A DNA stretch of 64,000 nt, from positions 467,314 through 531,313 of the forward strand of contig JAEPMI010000006.1 of the NCBI GenBank assembly GCA_017644045.1, in the 5' to 3' direction. The translations under genes were made by a program, and so were the position numbers. The notes beneath the pieces are model-generated. The model was not told the DNA's origin, ran no database searches, and was given only the letters and a program-made list of their open reading frames with translations. The stretch is from Deltaproteobacteria bacterium (GTDB lineage Bacteria > Myxococcota_A > Polyangia > Polyangiales > Houyiibacteriaceae). Shown in pieces: positions 54,724 to 64,000 of this stretch. Within the stretch, counting starts at the first letter, position 1; each line of letters starts with the position of its first letter.

Positions 54724-55152
54724 TCACTCCGCGTTCCACTCGCCCTCCCCCTCTGGCCCGACCGAGCGCACCCACGCGCGCGCACCGCTCACCACCAGCT
54801 CTGCCTCGAGGTCGAAGCGGAGCGCGAGCGACTCGCCGAGCTCGCACGAGACCAGGGCCTGTCCCTCGAGGAGCTCGAGCAGCTCTTCGAGCTCCTCGGA
54901 GGGCGCTTCCTCCGCGCGAATCGTGCCCGACCCGGCCGGTGTCTTGAGCAGCACCTCGCCATCGAGGACCTCGACCTGCCACTTCCCGCGCGGCTCGGCG
55001 AAGCGCTGGTCGAGCCCATCGACGCTCCGACCCATCTCGACGTGCAAATGGGCGTCGCCGACCTGCCAGCTCAGCAGCGAACCCTCACCGACGCGCAGCC
55101 CCCACAGGTAGCGGCCGCGCTGCGCACGGAGAATGGTCTGCAGGGGAACCAC
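54724..55152 (-). CDS. Small hypothetical protein, coupled to the MopE/FGE-like gene
   Basis: This 142-residue protein has no signal peptide. It is rich in Glu and Leu, with a helix of repeated Glu-Leu near 85-97 (Glu-Glu-Leu-Glu-Glu-Leu-Leu-Glu-Leu). The GTG start directly follows the stop of the upstream gene (TGA-GTG), so the two are co-translated. Not recognised; it might be a cytosolic helper for the surface-protein operon, or belong with rtcB, 106 nt downstream. Confidence 0.62.
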   Translation of the reverse strand: MVPLQTILRAQRGRYLWGLRVGEGSLLSWQVGDAHLHVEMGRSVDGLDQRFAEPRGKWQVEVLDGEVLLKTPAGSGTIRAEEAPSEELEELLELLEGQALVSCELGESLALRFDLEAELVVSGARAWVRSVGPEGEGEWNAE

Positions 55153-56622
55153 TCAGGGACCCGTATCCGAGCAACAGCGGAAGCCGAGCGTCGGCAGCGC
55201 GGTCTCCTCGGTCGCGCGGCTCAGGTCGGTCTGGCACGTCAGGCCGAGCCGTGGCGAGTCGTAGCTGCCCCCGCGGATGACGTAGATCTGACTGCCGCCG
55301 ATCACGTCGCGCGGGTCGTCGGTCCACTCCTTCACGTTGCCGCTGAGATCCGCGACCCCGCTGGCGCTCAGGCACATCGCGAGCGCGCCACCGGGCATCG
55401 CTCCGCGACTCGCGGCCGGGCCCTGGTCGGCGCCGTTGCACGTCAGCGCCTCGTACGCCGCGCCGTAGGGATAGGCGGTCGCCGACGCGCCCTCGCATGC
55501 GGCTTGCCATTCGGCCGCCGTGCAGAGCCGATGGCCAGCCGCGGTGCACGCCGCCTCGGCCGCGGCAAAGCCCACCGTGGTCCACGGGAGCACCGTGGAC
55601 TGCGAGCACGCGCGCGAGGAGTCGGTGCCCGCGTTGGCGTCCGTCGCGCCCGGTCGCGAGGCCTCGTAGGTGTAGATCCAGAAGTCGAGCCCGCCGTCGG
55701 TGATGTGCACCATCTCGTCGAGCACGCGGTCGGGGTCACTCGGGTCGGCGTTGTCGATCACGCCGTCGCAGTTGTCGTCGATCCGGTTGCAGAGCTCCGC
55801 GCTCGGCGCGCCCGGCACCGGGTCGACCCCGAGCGAGAAGTCGCAGGTGGTCGTCGTCGGGTCGGCCGGGTCGCAGGCGACCTGGCCCGCGTCGCGGCAC
55901 GCGCCGAGCATGCCGTTGTCGCAGACGTTGCCGAGGGTCTCGAAGCCGTCGTCCGCCACTCCGTCGCAGTCGCCGTCGAGCCCGTCGCAGAGCATCTCCT
56001 CGAGCACGATGCCGTTCGGCACGTCCGGGTCGAACTCCACGTCGGCGTCATAGCCGCAGTACCAGGTGGTCACGCCCCCGCGGGTCTCGCAGACCGGCCC
56101 AGCGCCCGCGCAGGGCGTACCCGGCGTGTCCCGACAGAAGTTGGTCGGGGTCGTCAGGTCCTCGTCGACCACGCCATCGCAGTCGTCGTCCAACCCGTTG
56201 CAGCCCTCGGCCTGCGCGGGAAAGATCGGGCAGCGGTACTCGCAGCCCGGTTCACCGTCATCGAGATCGGCGAAGCCCTCGAGGCACCCGTTGTCGACGC
56301 AGGCGCCCTCCTCGCAGGTGGTGTCGACGTTGGGCAGCACGCAACGGTTGCCGCAGCTGCCGCAGTTGTCGGGATCGGAGAAGAAGTCCGTGTCCTCGTC
56401 CACGTCACCATCGCAGTCGTCGTCGATCTCGTTGCAGATCTCCTCTTCGCGCGAGCAGCCGAGGTCACGCCCCATCACGCGGCCGTCGGCGACCTCTCCG
56501 TCGCGCACGCCGCCGTCGCCCACCGGCGCGTCCTCGACACAGCCAGCGACGCAGAAGGGGCTGACGTCGCAACCGACCAGCAGCAGCGCCAGCGCGCCGC
56601 AACCCACGAGCCAGCGGTTCAT
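55153..56622 (-). CDS. MopE-repeat lipoprotein with a formylglycine-enzyme-like domain
   Basis: This 489-residue protein has a lipoprotein signal (Leu-Leu-Leu-Val-Gly-Cys near 18). Four or so Cys-Asn-x-Ile/Leu-Asp-Asp-Asp/Asn-Cys-Asp-Gly repeats follow (about 62-310), of the kind seen in surface and metal-binding proteins. The C-terminal domain (about 325-489) resembles FGE-sulfatase: Gly-Asn-Val-Lys-Glu-Trp-Thr, Arg-Gly-Gly-Ser-Tyr and final Leu-Gly-Phe-Arg-Cys-Cys. The catalytic Cys pair of true FGE is not evident, so it is probably a structural or binding domain. ATG overlaps the vWA gene stop (ATGA). Confidence 0.85.
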   Translation of the reverse strand: MNRWLVGCGALALLLVGCDVSPFCVAGCVEDAPVGDGGVRDGEVADGRVMGRDLGCSREEEICNEIDDDCDGDVDEDTDFFSDPDNCGSCGNRCVLPNVDTTCEEGACVDNGCLEGFADLDDGEPGCEYRCPIFPAQAEGCNGLDDDCDGVVDEDLTTPTNFCRDTPGTPCAGAGPVCETRGGVTTWYCGYDADVEFDPDVPNGIVLEEMLCDGLDGDCDGVADDGFETLGNVCDNGMLGACRDAGQVACDPADPTTTTCDFSLGVDPVPGAPSAELCNRIDDNCDGVIDNADPSDPDRVLDEMVHITDGGLDFWIYTYEASRPGATDANAGTDSSRACSQSTVLPWTTVGFAAAEAACTAAGHRLCTAAEWQAACEGASATAYPYGAAYEALTCNGADQGPAASRGAMPGGALAMCLSASGVADLSGNVKEWTDDPRDVIGGSQIYVIRGGSYDSPRLGLTCQTDLSRATEETALPTLGFRCCSDTGP

Positions 56623-59600
56623 CGGCGCCTCCGAGCGACGAGCGCGAGCGCTCCGAGCAAGAGCCAGACGAAGCTCGTACTGCCCCCGCCGCTGGCGGCA
56701 CACGTCGCGCCGGAGCCACCGCCCGCCCAGACGAAGTCCGGGTCGGCGGGGAGCTCGTCGAGGCGACACTGCGCTCGGCCGCGATCGTCGACGATGCACA
56801 TCGACCCCGCGCTGCATCGGGTGACGACGCAGGGATCGGCGACGCAGCCCACGCTCGGCACGCAGACCTGACCGCCCGCGCACCCGTCGTCCGTGCAAGC
56901 CGCTGCTCGACAGCTTCCGTCGACGCAGATGTCGTCGCCGGTGCACGAGACCTCGGCACAGGGGTCGGCCTCGCACGTGCCGTCCGCTCCGCAGCGGTTG
57001 CCGCTGGCGCAGGTCCGGTCGTCGCAGTCGCGCACGCAGTCGCCCGCGCTGCAGTGGGTGCCGGCGTCGCAGCTCACCCCATCGCAGGGATCGGCGCCGC
57101 AGCTCCCCTCGAGGCAGACCTCGCCGGAACCGCAGCCGGTGTCGAAGCAATCCACGCAGCGACCTCGAACGCACTCCTCGGGCGCGTCGCAGCTCACCCC
57201 GTCACAGCGGTCCACGCACACGTCGTCGCGGCAGATCTCGGCAGCGGTGCACGCCGCGCAGGGCGTCGGCAGGCAGACGCGCGTCATGGTCTCGGCGTGG
57301 TCCACGCACTCGAAACCGGAGGCGCAAGGGAACTCGGTGTCCGCGCAGGGGCGGCGACAGTTGCCTTCGATGCAGAGCGTCACGCCCGGGCACTCGGCCA
57401 TCTCGTCCGCCTCGCCGTCGCAGTCGTCGTCGAGGCCGTTGCAGGTCTCCATGCGCGGGTCGGTCGCGCCCACGCAGACCAGTTCGCCGGCGATGCAGCG
57501 CGTGATGCCCGGCATGCAGATGCCCTCGTCGGAGCCGCAGGGCATGCCGAGCGCGGGGTCCTCTTCGTCCACGACTCCGTCGCAGTCGTCGTCCGCGCCG
57601 TTGCAGACCTCCGCGCCGGTCGGCGTGCAGGGACCACCGCAGGTCAGTCCCTCGTCGATGGCGCCGTCGCAGTCGTCGTCCGACAGGTTGCAGGTCTCCA
57701 TCATCGGCGTGGCGCCCGGGTCGTCGATGACGCACTCGGTGCCCGTCTCGTCGGCACGACAGCGGATGTCGCCCTCGCCGCGGCACTCACCGATGCCCGC
57801 GTCGAAGCAGGCGTCGCCGAGGCCGACGAAGCCCTCGTCGATGCGGGTGTCGCAGTCGTCGTCCGCGCCGTTGCAGCGCTCGACGCGGATGGCACCGGCG
57901 ACGAGCTCGCTGAGCGTGGGCACGAGGTCCTCGGGCGCGGAGACGAAGGTGGCGTCCTCCACACCGCCGCTGCCCGCGCGAGCGATCGCGTTCAGTGACG
58001 CCCGCTCTTCCGGGAGCACGGAGACCGCGACGACGTCGACGTCGATGCCCGCGTCGAAGAGGGTGGTCGCGGCGCTCGACGGATCACCGTCGCAGCTCTC
58101 GGCGCCGTCGGTCACCAGGATGACCGAGTAGCGTCGACACGCCGTGCACGGGTCGGTGTCGATGATCGGCTGCATGTAGTCGTAGGCCGTGAGCAGCGAG
58201 CCCTCGAGCGGCGTCGGGCCGGTCGCGCGGAGCTCGCAGTCGCCGCCGCTCGAGTGGCCGCAGACGTCGCCGGGCGTGATGTCGGTGGCGAAGCCGGTCT
58301 CGCGACCGTCGAGCCAGCGCACGAGGTCACGGGTGTCGGTGCCGAAGCCCGCCAGGATGTCCGCGCCGCGACGTGGGTCACCGCAGCTGCCGGCGTAGTT
58401 GATGCACTCCTCGGTGCCGGGTGACTCGCGCCGGACGGTGAGCGTGCTCGAGCCCACGTCGACGGTGCAGACGGTCGGCCCGGTGTTGTCCGCCGGCTCG
58501 TCGTAGGTCGCGAAGATCCCCGCGCACTCGATCCACGCCGCGAGCTGACAGCTCTGGTCGACCGACTGGTCCTGGTGGTAGCGCGCGAGCGCGAAGTCGA
58601 TCTCCGGATAGGCGCTGATGACCTGACCGAGCGCTTCCTTCGCGAGGAAGAGCCGGGAGTCGTTCGTCGACCCGTCGCCGTCGGTGTCGACGCCGGGGTG
58701 GTCGACCGATCCGTCGCCGAAGGTCGGGAAGCCGTCGAGGTCCTGGAGCATCGACGCGGAGGTATCGAGCACGACGACCACGCGCGGCTCGTCGCAGACG
58801 GCCGGGGCGCTGCAGTCCGCGGCCGTGGTGGTGGGCATGCACGCGGTGGGCACGCCGCCCGTGCAGAGCGGCTGGTCCACGGCGCAGGAGCCGAGACCGC
58901 ACACGGCGGTGCCGAGGCCCTCGTCGATGCTGCCGTCGAAGTCGTTGTCGTAGCCGTCGCAGGTCTCGCCGACGTAGAGCCGGTTGAGCTGGAGCTCGCC
59001 GGCGCCGCCGCCGGCCTCGCCCTGGCAGATGGTGCAGGTGCCGCCGACCGCGCCGGCGACGTCGAAGTCGGCGCCGGAATCGATGACCTGGGTGCGCGAG
59101 AGCAGGCTGATCAGGCCGCCACCGCCGCCGCCGCCGCAGTCGTCGCAGGTACCGCTGGTCTGCGAGCCGGCGGGGCAGTCGGCGCTGTCGGGGGAAGCCG
59201 GCGCGCCCGCGAGCGTGTCTCCGCCGAGACCGCCGGCCGCGGAGAGAGAGGCGCCGGTCGATACCGTGAGCGAGTCGGCGACCACCACGATGGTCCCGCC
59301 GGCGCCGCCGCCGCCGCTGTCGTTACCGATGCCACAGCCGCGACGGCCGCCCGCGTCGAGCGTGCCCTCGATGGTCACGGTCCCGGTCAGCGTGTCGTTG
59401 ATACCGGCGAGCACGATGCGGCCGCCGCCCGGACCACCGACGGTAGGCGCGGAGCCGAAGCCATCACCATCGCGACAACCCTTGTCGCCGCCGGCGGCGC
59501 CGAACTCGATGTCCCAGATGGTGTGGAAGTAGGACTGCCCCGCCACCGTCGGCAGGCCATCCCATCCAGACGAGGGACCTCGGCAGTCGGTCGTGGTCGA

Positions 59601-60092
59601 GCACGCGGTTCCGGCACCGTTGAGCGAGTTGCCGCAGTCCGACTCGAACTCCTGTGGGAACTGACAGCTCGTCGCGCTCCCGAAGAGGTTGCAGTCCTTC
59701 GTGCCGCGGCCGCCCTGGCCGAAGTGCGCGCCTCCGCCGCCCGAGTCGCGGACGGCGCAGCCGCCCTGGCCGCCAGCTTCCGGCGAAGGGCCACCACCGT
59801 CACCGCAGCGCACGACCTGGTAGCCGCTGCCCCGCGCCGAGATGCTGCTCGTCGCGTCGACGAGGATCTCGTTCGCAACGAGCACCAGGTTGCCGGTGTT
59901 CGCCCGGTCGGTCCCGTCGAAGGGTGGGACCACGATCCGGCCGCCGTTGATCACCTGAACGCGGTCGAAGCGCTGGAGGCCCCCGAGCGTGGTCGTGGTG
60001 CCGTCGACGATCAGATCCTGCGCCCCTACGGGGGTGGTCATGCCCAGTCCAACGACAACCGTCACGATGAACGTTTTCAGTCTCACGGCCAC
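56619..60092 (-). CDS. Cys-rich vWA surface protein with MYXO-CTERM-like anchor
   Basis: This 1157-residue protein has a signal peptide (about 1-24). A Gly-rich region (about 90-360) precedes a von Willebrand factor A domain with the metal-site Asp-Thr-Ser-Ala-Ser-Met near 442 and Thr-Asp-Gly-Ala near 658. MopE-type repeats Cys-Asn-Gly-Ala-Asp-Asp-Asp-Cys-Asp follow (about 745-920), and then EGF-like Cys pairs to about 1110. The tail has Cys, Gly/Ser, a hydrophobic helix and four Arg, as in MYXO-CTERM sorting signals (myxosortase cutting, surface display after type II secretion; family knowledge). GTG start. It is first in an operon with the MopE/FGE gene. Confidence 0.88.
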   Translation of the reverse strand: MAVRLKTFIVTVVVGLGMTTPVGAQDLIVDGTTTTLGGLQRFDRVQVINGGRIVVPPFDGTDRANTGNLVLVANEILVDATSSISARGSGYQVVRCGDGGGPSPEAGGQGGCAVRDSGGGGAHFGQGGRGTKDCNLFGSATSCQFPQEFESDCGNSLNGAGTACSTTTDCRGPSSGWDGLPTVAGQSYFHTIWDIEFGAAGGDKGCRDGDGFGSAPTVGGPGGGRIVLAGINDTLTGTVTIEGTLDAGGRRGCGIGNDSGGGGAGGTIVVVADSLTVSTGASLSAAGGLGGDTLAGAPASPDSADCPAGSQTSGTCDDCGGGGGGGLISLLSRTQVIDSGADFDVAGAVGGTCTICQGEAGGGAGELQLNRLYVGETCDGYDNDFDGSIDEGLGTAVCGLGSCAVDQPLCTGGVPTACMPTTTAADCSAPAVCDEPRVVVVLDTSASMLQDLDGFPTFGDGSVDHPGVDTDGDGSTNDSRLFLAKEALGQVISAYPEIDFALARYHQDQSVDQSCQLAAWIECAGIFATYDEPADNTGPTVCTVDVGSSTLTVRRESPGTEECINYAGSCGDPRRGADILAGFGTDTRDLVRWLDGRETGFATDITPGDVCGHSSGGDCELRATGPTPLEGSLLTAYDYMQPIIDTDPCTACRRYSVILVTDGAESCDGDPSSAATTLFDAGIDVDVVAVSVLPEERASLNAIARAGSGGVEDATFVSAPEDLVPTLSELVAGAIRVERCNGADDDCDTRIDEGFVGLGDACFDAGIGECRGEGDIRCRADETGTECVIDDPGATPMMETCNLSDDDCDGAIDEGLTCGGPCTPTGAEVCNGADDDCDGVVDEEDPALGMPCGSDEGICMPGITRCIAGELVCVGATDPRMETCNGLDDDCDGEADEMAECPGVTLCIEGNCRRPCADTEFPCASGFECVDHAETMTRVCLPTPCAACTAAEICRDDVCVDRCDGVSCDAPEECVRGRCVDCFDTGCGSGEVCLEGSCGADPCDGVSCDAGTHCSAGDCVRDCDDRTCASGNRCGADGTCEADPCAEVSCTGDDICVDGSCRAAACTDDGCAGGQVCVPSVGCVADPCVVTRCSAGSMCIVDDRGRAQCRLDELPADPDFVWAGGGSGATCAASGGGSTSFVWLLLGALALVARRRR

Positions 60093-60253
60093 ACTCTACC
60101 CCTTTTTCGACGGCATCCAAAGGGGGCCGCCAAAGAATCTGAACGATGTCGAGAACGACCGCTTTCGAACGGGCGGAGGAGAGGGCAACCACGGCGTTCG
60201 CGCCTCGTCGTCACGGTGTCGGGCATCCGTCAGCCACTCCGACAGGATCCCGA

Positions 60254-60269
60254 TGGCCCTGCAATTGCA
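60254..60269 (+). promoter_or_regulatory. Possible sigma-54 promoter
   Basis: TGGCCC-N5-TTGCA matches the -24/-12 element (TGGCAC-N5-TTGCA) except one base. The GG and GC pairs are the required 12 nt apart. Transcription would start near 60280, about 160 nt before the regulator gene. Confidence 0.4.
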
Positions 60270-60339
60270 GACGAATATCCACCATGAGGCTACCCCCGAC
60301 ACCACCGCAGGATTCGCCGATGTCACATCGACATCTGGA

Positions 60340-60352
60340 TGACAACATGTCA
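60340..60352. promoter_or_regulatory. Palindrome TGACA-ACA-TGTCA, possible activator site
   Basis: A dyad with 5-bp arms and 3-bp centre lies 87 nt before the regulator gene. A further TGTCA half-site lies at 60321-60325. The same dyad, with 6-bp arms, recurs at the other end of the gene. Confidence 0.5.
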
Positions 60353-60438
60353 GAGGCTCTGCCAGAATCGACAAGAGAGGCGCCGAAATGTCGCTGAGCG
60401 CCGCCGTCGCCCTTCCTTCCACTCCCTGAGGAAAAGCC

Positions 60439-61850
<1,412 letters not shown>

Positions 61851-61854
<4 letters not shown>

Positions 61855-61865
61855 CAAGATGTCAG
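61851..61865. promoter_or_regulatory. Palindrome CTGACA-AGA-TGTCAG, likely enhancer site for the regulator
   Basis: A 6-bp-arm dyad overlaps the stop codon of the regulator gene. It sits about 150 nt upstream of the start point predicted for the gspC promoter, the usual distance for an NtrC-type enhancer. It shares TGACA-N3-TGTCA with 60340-60352. Confidence 0.6.
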
Positions 61866-61979
61866 CCGCATCGGGCCAGCTGCCAGCTTGTCGCCGATCG
61901 GGCCGGATTCCTGGTTCCAGTGGCCACGGATCCCCCGAAATTATCGGTGAATTCGGCTGGTGAGCCTCTCCCCATCTGC

Positions 61980-61996
61980 TAGGCACGGTCGTTGCT
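61980..61996 (+). promoter_or_regulatory. Near-consensus sigma-54 promoter before gspC
   Basis: TAGGCACGGTCGTTGCT matches TTGGCACG-N4-TTGCW at all fixed positions but one. GG (61982-61983) and GC (61994-61995) are correctly spaced. Transcription should begin near 62007, about 44 nt before the gspC start. Confidence 0.8.
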
Positions 61997-62050
61997 GAGC
62001 CCCTTCTGTGGGGCTCGGTCTCGAGACCCGAGAACCCAGCGCGAAACCAC

Positions 62051-63034
62051 GTGGAAGCCAAACCCCAGAAGCGAATCGCCGTCGCGATCCTCCTCGGCAC
62101 CCTGATGTCGACCGCGTTTTTCCTCGCCCAGGGGACGACCGGTCTGCTCGGGGCCGCCTTCCTGAAGACCGGCGAAGGCGAGTTCGTCGCCGCGACGAAT
62201 CCGGCGGCCACCGCGCGCCCCACCCGCGAGCGCGCGGATGACACCGACATCCTGACGCGGAACATCTTCGACTCCGAGCAGGGCTCGATCCTCACCGAAG
62301 AGGTCGAGGCGGTGGTCGAGGACGACACCGGCGAGACCGTCCTCGAGGACGTCGACCCCAACAACCTCCCCGCGTGCACCGGCTCGGTCCGGCTGGTCGC
62401 CTCGGTGCTGAACACCCGCCTCCCGGAGTGGTCCTTCGCCGCCATCGTCGGCGCCGCCGGCAAGGCGATGCTCTACCGCGCCGGTCAGTCGATCGACGGC
62501 GACATGCTCGTGGCCATCCGCTCCGAGAGCGTGGTCCTCGAGCAGAACAGCCGGGCCTGCCGCCTGGGCATGTTCGGCGTCGAGGAGATGAACCCGACCC
62601 CGCGACCGGTGGTCGCACAGGCGGAGACGCCGGAGCCCCCGGAGCGCCCCGGTCGCGACGAAGGCAACATCAGCGCCGCCGACATGGAGTCGGGCATCAC
62701 GAAGATCAGCGACACCAACTTCCGGGTGACGCGCGGTCTCGTGAACCAGGTCCTCGAGAACCAGGCGGAGCTGATGCGCACGGCGCGCGTCATCCCGCAC
62801 GAGGAGAACGGCCGCGTCGTCGGCGTGAAGCTCTACGGCATCCGCCGGAACAGCCTGCTCGGGCGCCTCGGCGTCCAGAACGGCGACATGCTCCGAACCA
62901 TCAACGGCTACGACATGAGTAGCCCGGACAGTGCCCTCGAGGCCTACGCGCGGCTGCGTGAAGCCGACAACCTCACCCTTTCGGTCGTCCGGCGCGGACA
63001 GCCGATGACCATCGACTACGGCATCACCAACTGA
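62051..63034 (+). CDS. gspC: Type II secretion system protein GspC
   Basis: This 327-residue inner-membrane protein links the pump to the secretin. A single TM helix (about 9-32) is followed by the homology region with Arg-Asn-Ile-Phe-Asp (about 70-74) and a beta domain. A Pro-rich linker leads to a C-terminal PDZ-like domain (Gly-Val-Lys-Leu-Tyr-Gly-Ile-Arg, then Leu-Gly-Val-Gln-Asn-Gly-Asp-Met-Leu). GTG start; no clear ribosome site. gspD follows after 17 nt. Confidence 0.88.
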   Translation: MEAKPQKRIAVAILLGTLMSTAFFLAQGTTGLLGAAFLKTGEGEFVAATNPAATARPTRERADDTDILTRNIFDSEQGSILTEEVEAVVEDDTGETVLEDVDPNNLPACTGSVRLVASVLNTRLPEWSFAAIVGAAGKAMLYRAGQSIDGDMLVAIRSESVVLEQNSRACRLGMFGVEEMNPTPRPVVAQAETPEPPERPGRDEGNISAADMESGITKISDTNFRVTRGLVNQVLENQAELMRTARVIPHEENGRVVGVKLYGIRRNSLLGRLGVQNGDMLRTINGYDMSSPDSALEAYARLREADNLTLSVVRRGQPMTIDYGITN

Positions 63035-63051
63035 CTGCTGACGGACGACAC

Positions 63052-64000
63052 GTGCGACTCAAATACGCCCTGCCCCTACTCTCGAGCGCAGCCGCCTTCA
63101 TGGTGGTCGGCCTCAGCCTCGCGAGCGCTCAGCCGCCGAACCGCCCCTCGCCTCAGCGAGTGCAGGTTCGCCCGCCCGGTACCAACGCTCCCGCCGGTAC
63201 GCCGCCGCCCACCAAGCAGACCCCGAGCGGCGCGGACCAGTTCCAGACCGGCATCGAGTTCGAGCCCATCCCACCGTCGACGCGCGTGACCTTCAACCTC
63301 GAGGACGCGGACCTGCCCGACCTGGTGCGGCTGATCTCCTCGATCACCGGCAAGCGCTTCATCCTCCCGGGCAAGACGCGCTCCATCAAGGCCACCGTCT
63401 ACGCGCCGACCAAGGTCACCGTGCGGGAGGCCTACAACGCCTTCCTCTCGATCCTCGACGTCAACGGGATGACCGTCGTCCCGGCCGGTCGCTACCTGAA
63501 GATCCAGGAGTCCTCGAACATCGAGAACCAGCCGGTCTCGCTCTACACCGGCAACTCGCCCACGCCGACCAACGACCGCTTCGTCACCCGGCTGCATCGG
63601 ATGACGAACATCTCGGCAGAAGACGCGAGCCAGCTCCTCGGGCGCTTCAAATCTCCTTCGGGATCGGTCACCGCGTACGCGCCGACCAACACACTGATCC
63701 TCACGGACACTGGCCGGCAGATACGCCGGATGCTGCAGATCCTCGAGTCCATCGACGTTCCACGGACGGGTGAGCAGATCTGGATCGAACCGATCCACTA
63801 CGCCGACGCGACCGAGATCGCCGAGAAGCTGAAAGAGATCTTCCCGGACACCGGCGGAGGCTCGTCGGGCGGGGGTGGCGCGGCGACACCGGCGAGACCC
63901 GCAGCGCGACGCGCGGCTCAACGAGCGGCGACCCGAGCGAACCCCGCGGCCAACGCCGCCGCTGCAGGCAGCGCGCCGGCGACCGTCGGCTCGGCCGCAC
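63052..64000 (+). CDS. gspD: Type II secretion secretin GspD (N-terminal part, runs off the window)
   Basis: At least 316 residues, still open at the edge. It has a signal peptide (about 1-27, Ala-Ser-Ala). The N0 domain (about 75-145) contains Phe-Asn-Leu-Glu-Asp-Ala-Asp-Leu-Pro-Asp-Leu-Val and Ile-Ser-Ser-Ile-Thr-Gly. The N1 domain (about 165-240) contains Ala-Tyr-Ala-Pro-Thr-Asn-Thr-Leu-Ile-Leu-Thr-Asp. The visible part ends in an Ala/Arg/Gly-rich insert (about 265-316) within or after the start of N2, longer than usual. GTG start gives a normal signal peptide. The secretin core lies beyond the window. Confidence 0.88.
   Translation, partial: MRLKYALPLLSSAAAFMVVGLSLASAQPPNRPSPQRVQVRPPGTNAPAGTPPPTKQTPSGADQFQTGIEFEPIPPSTRVTFNLEDADLPDLVRLISSITGKRFILPGKTRSIKATVYAPTKVTVREAYNAFLSILDVNGMTVVPAGRYLKIQESSNIENQPVSLYTGNSPTPTNDRFVTRLHRMTNISAEDASQLLGRFKSPSGSVTAYAPTNTLILTDTGRQIRRMLQILESIDVPRTGEQIWIEPIHYADATEIAEKLKEIFPDTGGGSSGGGGAATPARPAARRAAQRAATRANPAANAAAAGSAPATVGSAA

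Larger units (their letters stand above)
60093..60438. other. Divergent regulatory region between surface-protein operon and sigma-54 regulator
   Basis: This 346-nt stretch holds no convincing gene. It contains a poly-T-like patch near 60109, a sigma-54-like element (60254-60269), a 12-bp palindrome CTGCAATTGCAG (60259-60270), and repeated TGTCA/TGACA half-sites (60321-60352). It is less GC-rich than the rest. Confidence 0.7.

Noticed and set aside
55153-56622. Active formylglycine-generating enzyme
   Set aside because: The fold marks are present, but the catalytic Cys pair is not evident and no sulfatase gene is nearby.
55153-60092. Repeated Cys-Asp-Gly coding units as a CRISPR or DNA repeat array
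   Set aside because: The repetition is protein-level (MopE-type repeats) with variable codons and spacing; no direct-repeat/spacer pattern exists.

Overview
The window is very GC-rich, densely packed DNA with GTG starts and many 4-nt start/stop overlaps. It looks like a chromosome segment of a myxobacterium-like member of the Myxococcota, most likely a Sandaracinus/Polyangiales-type organism (inference). Supporting this are Cys-rich surface proteins with Cys-Asn-Gly-x-Asp-Asp-Asp-Cys-Asp-Gly (MopE-type) repeats, a MYXO-CTERM-like C-terminus, IgGFc-binding-type and IPT/TIG lipoproteins, an imuA-imuB-dnaE2 cassette whose SOS box fits the Myxococcus-type LexA motif, and pentameric ligand-gated ion channel homologues. 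I see no tRNA, rRNA, CRISPR array, insertion sequence or prophage, so this is mostly core chromosome with some lineage-specific genes.

Layout. 1-15.8 kb: a small membrane protein; a ligand-gated channel fused to a family-5 solute-binding protein; a DUF420 membrane protein; a CstA transporter behind a beta-propeller lipoprotein; an MpaB-like oxygenase; an ABC-F ATPase with a degenerate second ATP site; a TlpA-like thioredoxin; pyrD; a HAD phosphatase; and two coupled kynureninase-like enzymes. 16-25.5 kb: an RND efflux pair followed by a second ligand-gated channel, an orphan DNA methyltransferase, a small outer-membrane protein, and an ATP-dependent DNA ligase coupled to an unknown partner. 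25.7-35.5 kb: metabolic and repair genes (HSDL2-like SDR, glutathione reductase, secreted nuclease/phosphatase-fold lipoprotein, uracil-DNA glycosylase, two coupled DUF4139 proteins, cysH). 35.5-41 kb: the SOS mutagenesis cassette. 41-49.3 kb: ppa, two large lipoproteins, a metallophosphoesterase and an SOS-type radical-SAM gene. 49.5-60.1 kb: three tandem paralogous membrane proteins, unknown genes, an isochorismatase-fold hydrolase, rtcB, and a surface-protein operon (vWA/MYXO-CTERM plus MopE-repeat/FGE-like). 60.4-64 kb: an NtrC-family regulator followed by the start of a type II secretion operon (gspC, gspD running off the end).

How the parts may work together. The regulator at 60439 carries the sigma-54 GAFTGA loop. 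A palindrome of the form TGACA-N3-TGTCA lies on each side of it, and a near-consensus sigma-54 promoter lies before gspC, so it probably switches on type II secretion. MYXO-CTERM proteins are thought to use that route, and one is encoded next door. Two DNA-damage loci (imuA-imuB-dnaE2 and the radical-SAM gene) carry related LexA-type boxes right at the start codon. The most unusual item is the channel-solute-binding-protein fusion at 810-3281, whose topology would place a peptide-binding domain in the periplasm after the fourth membrane helix.
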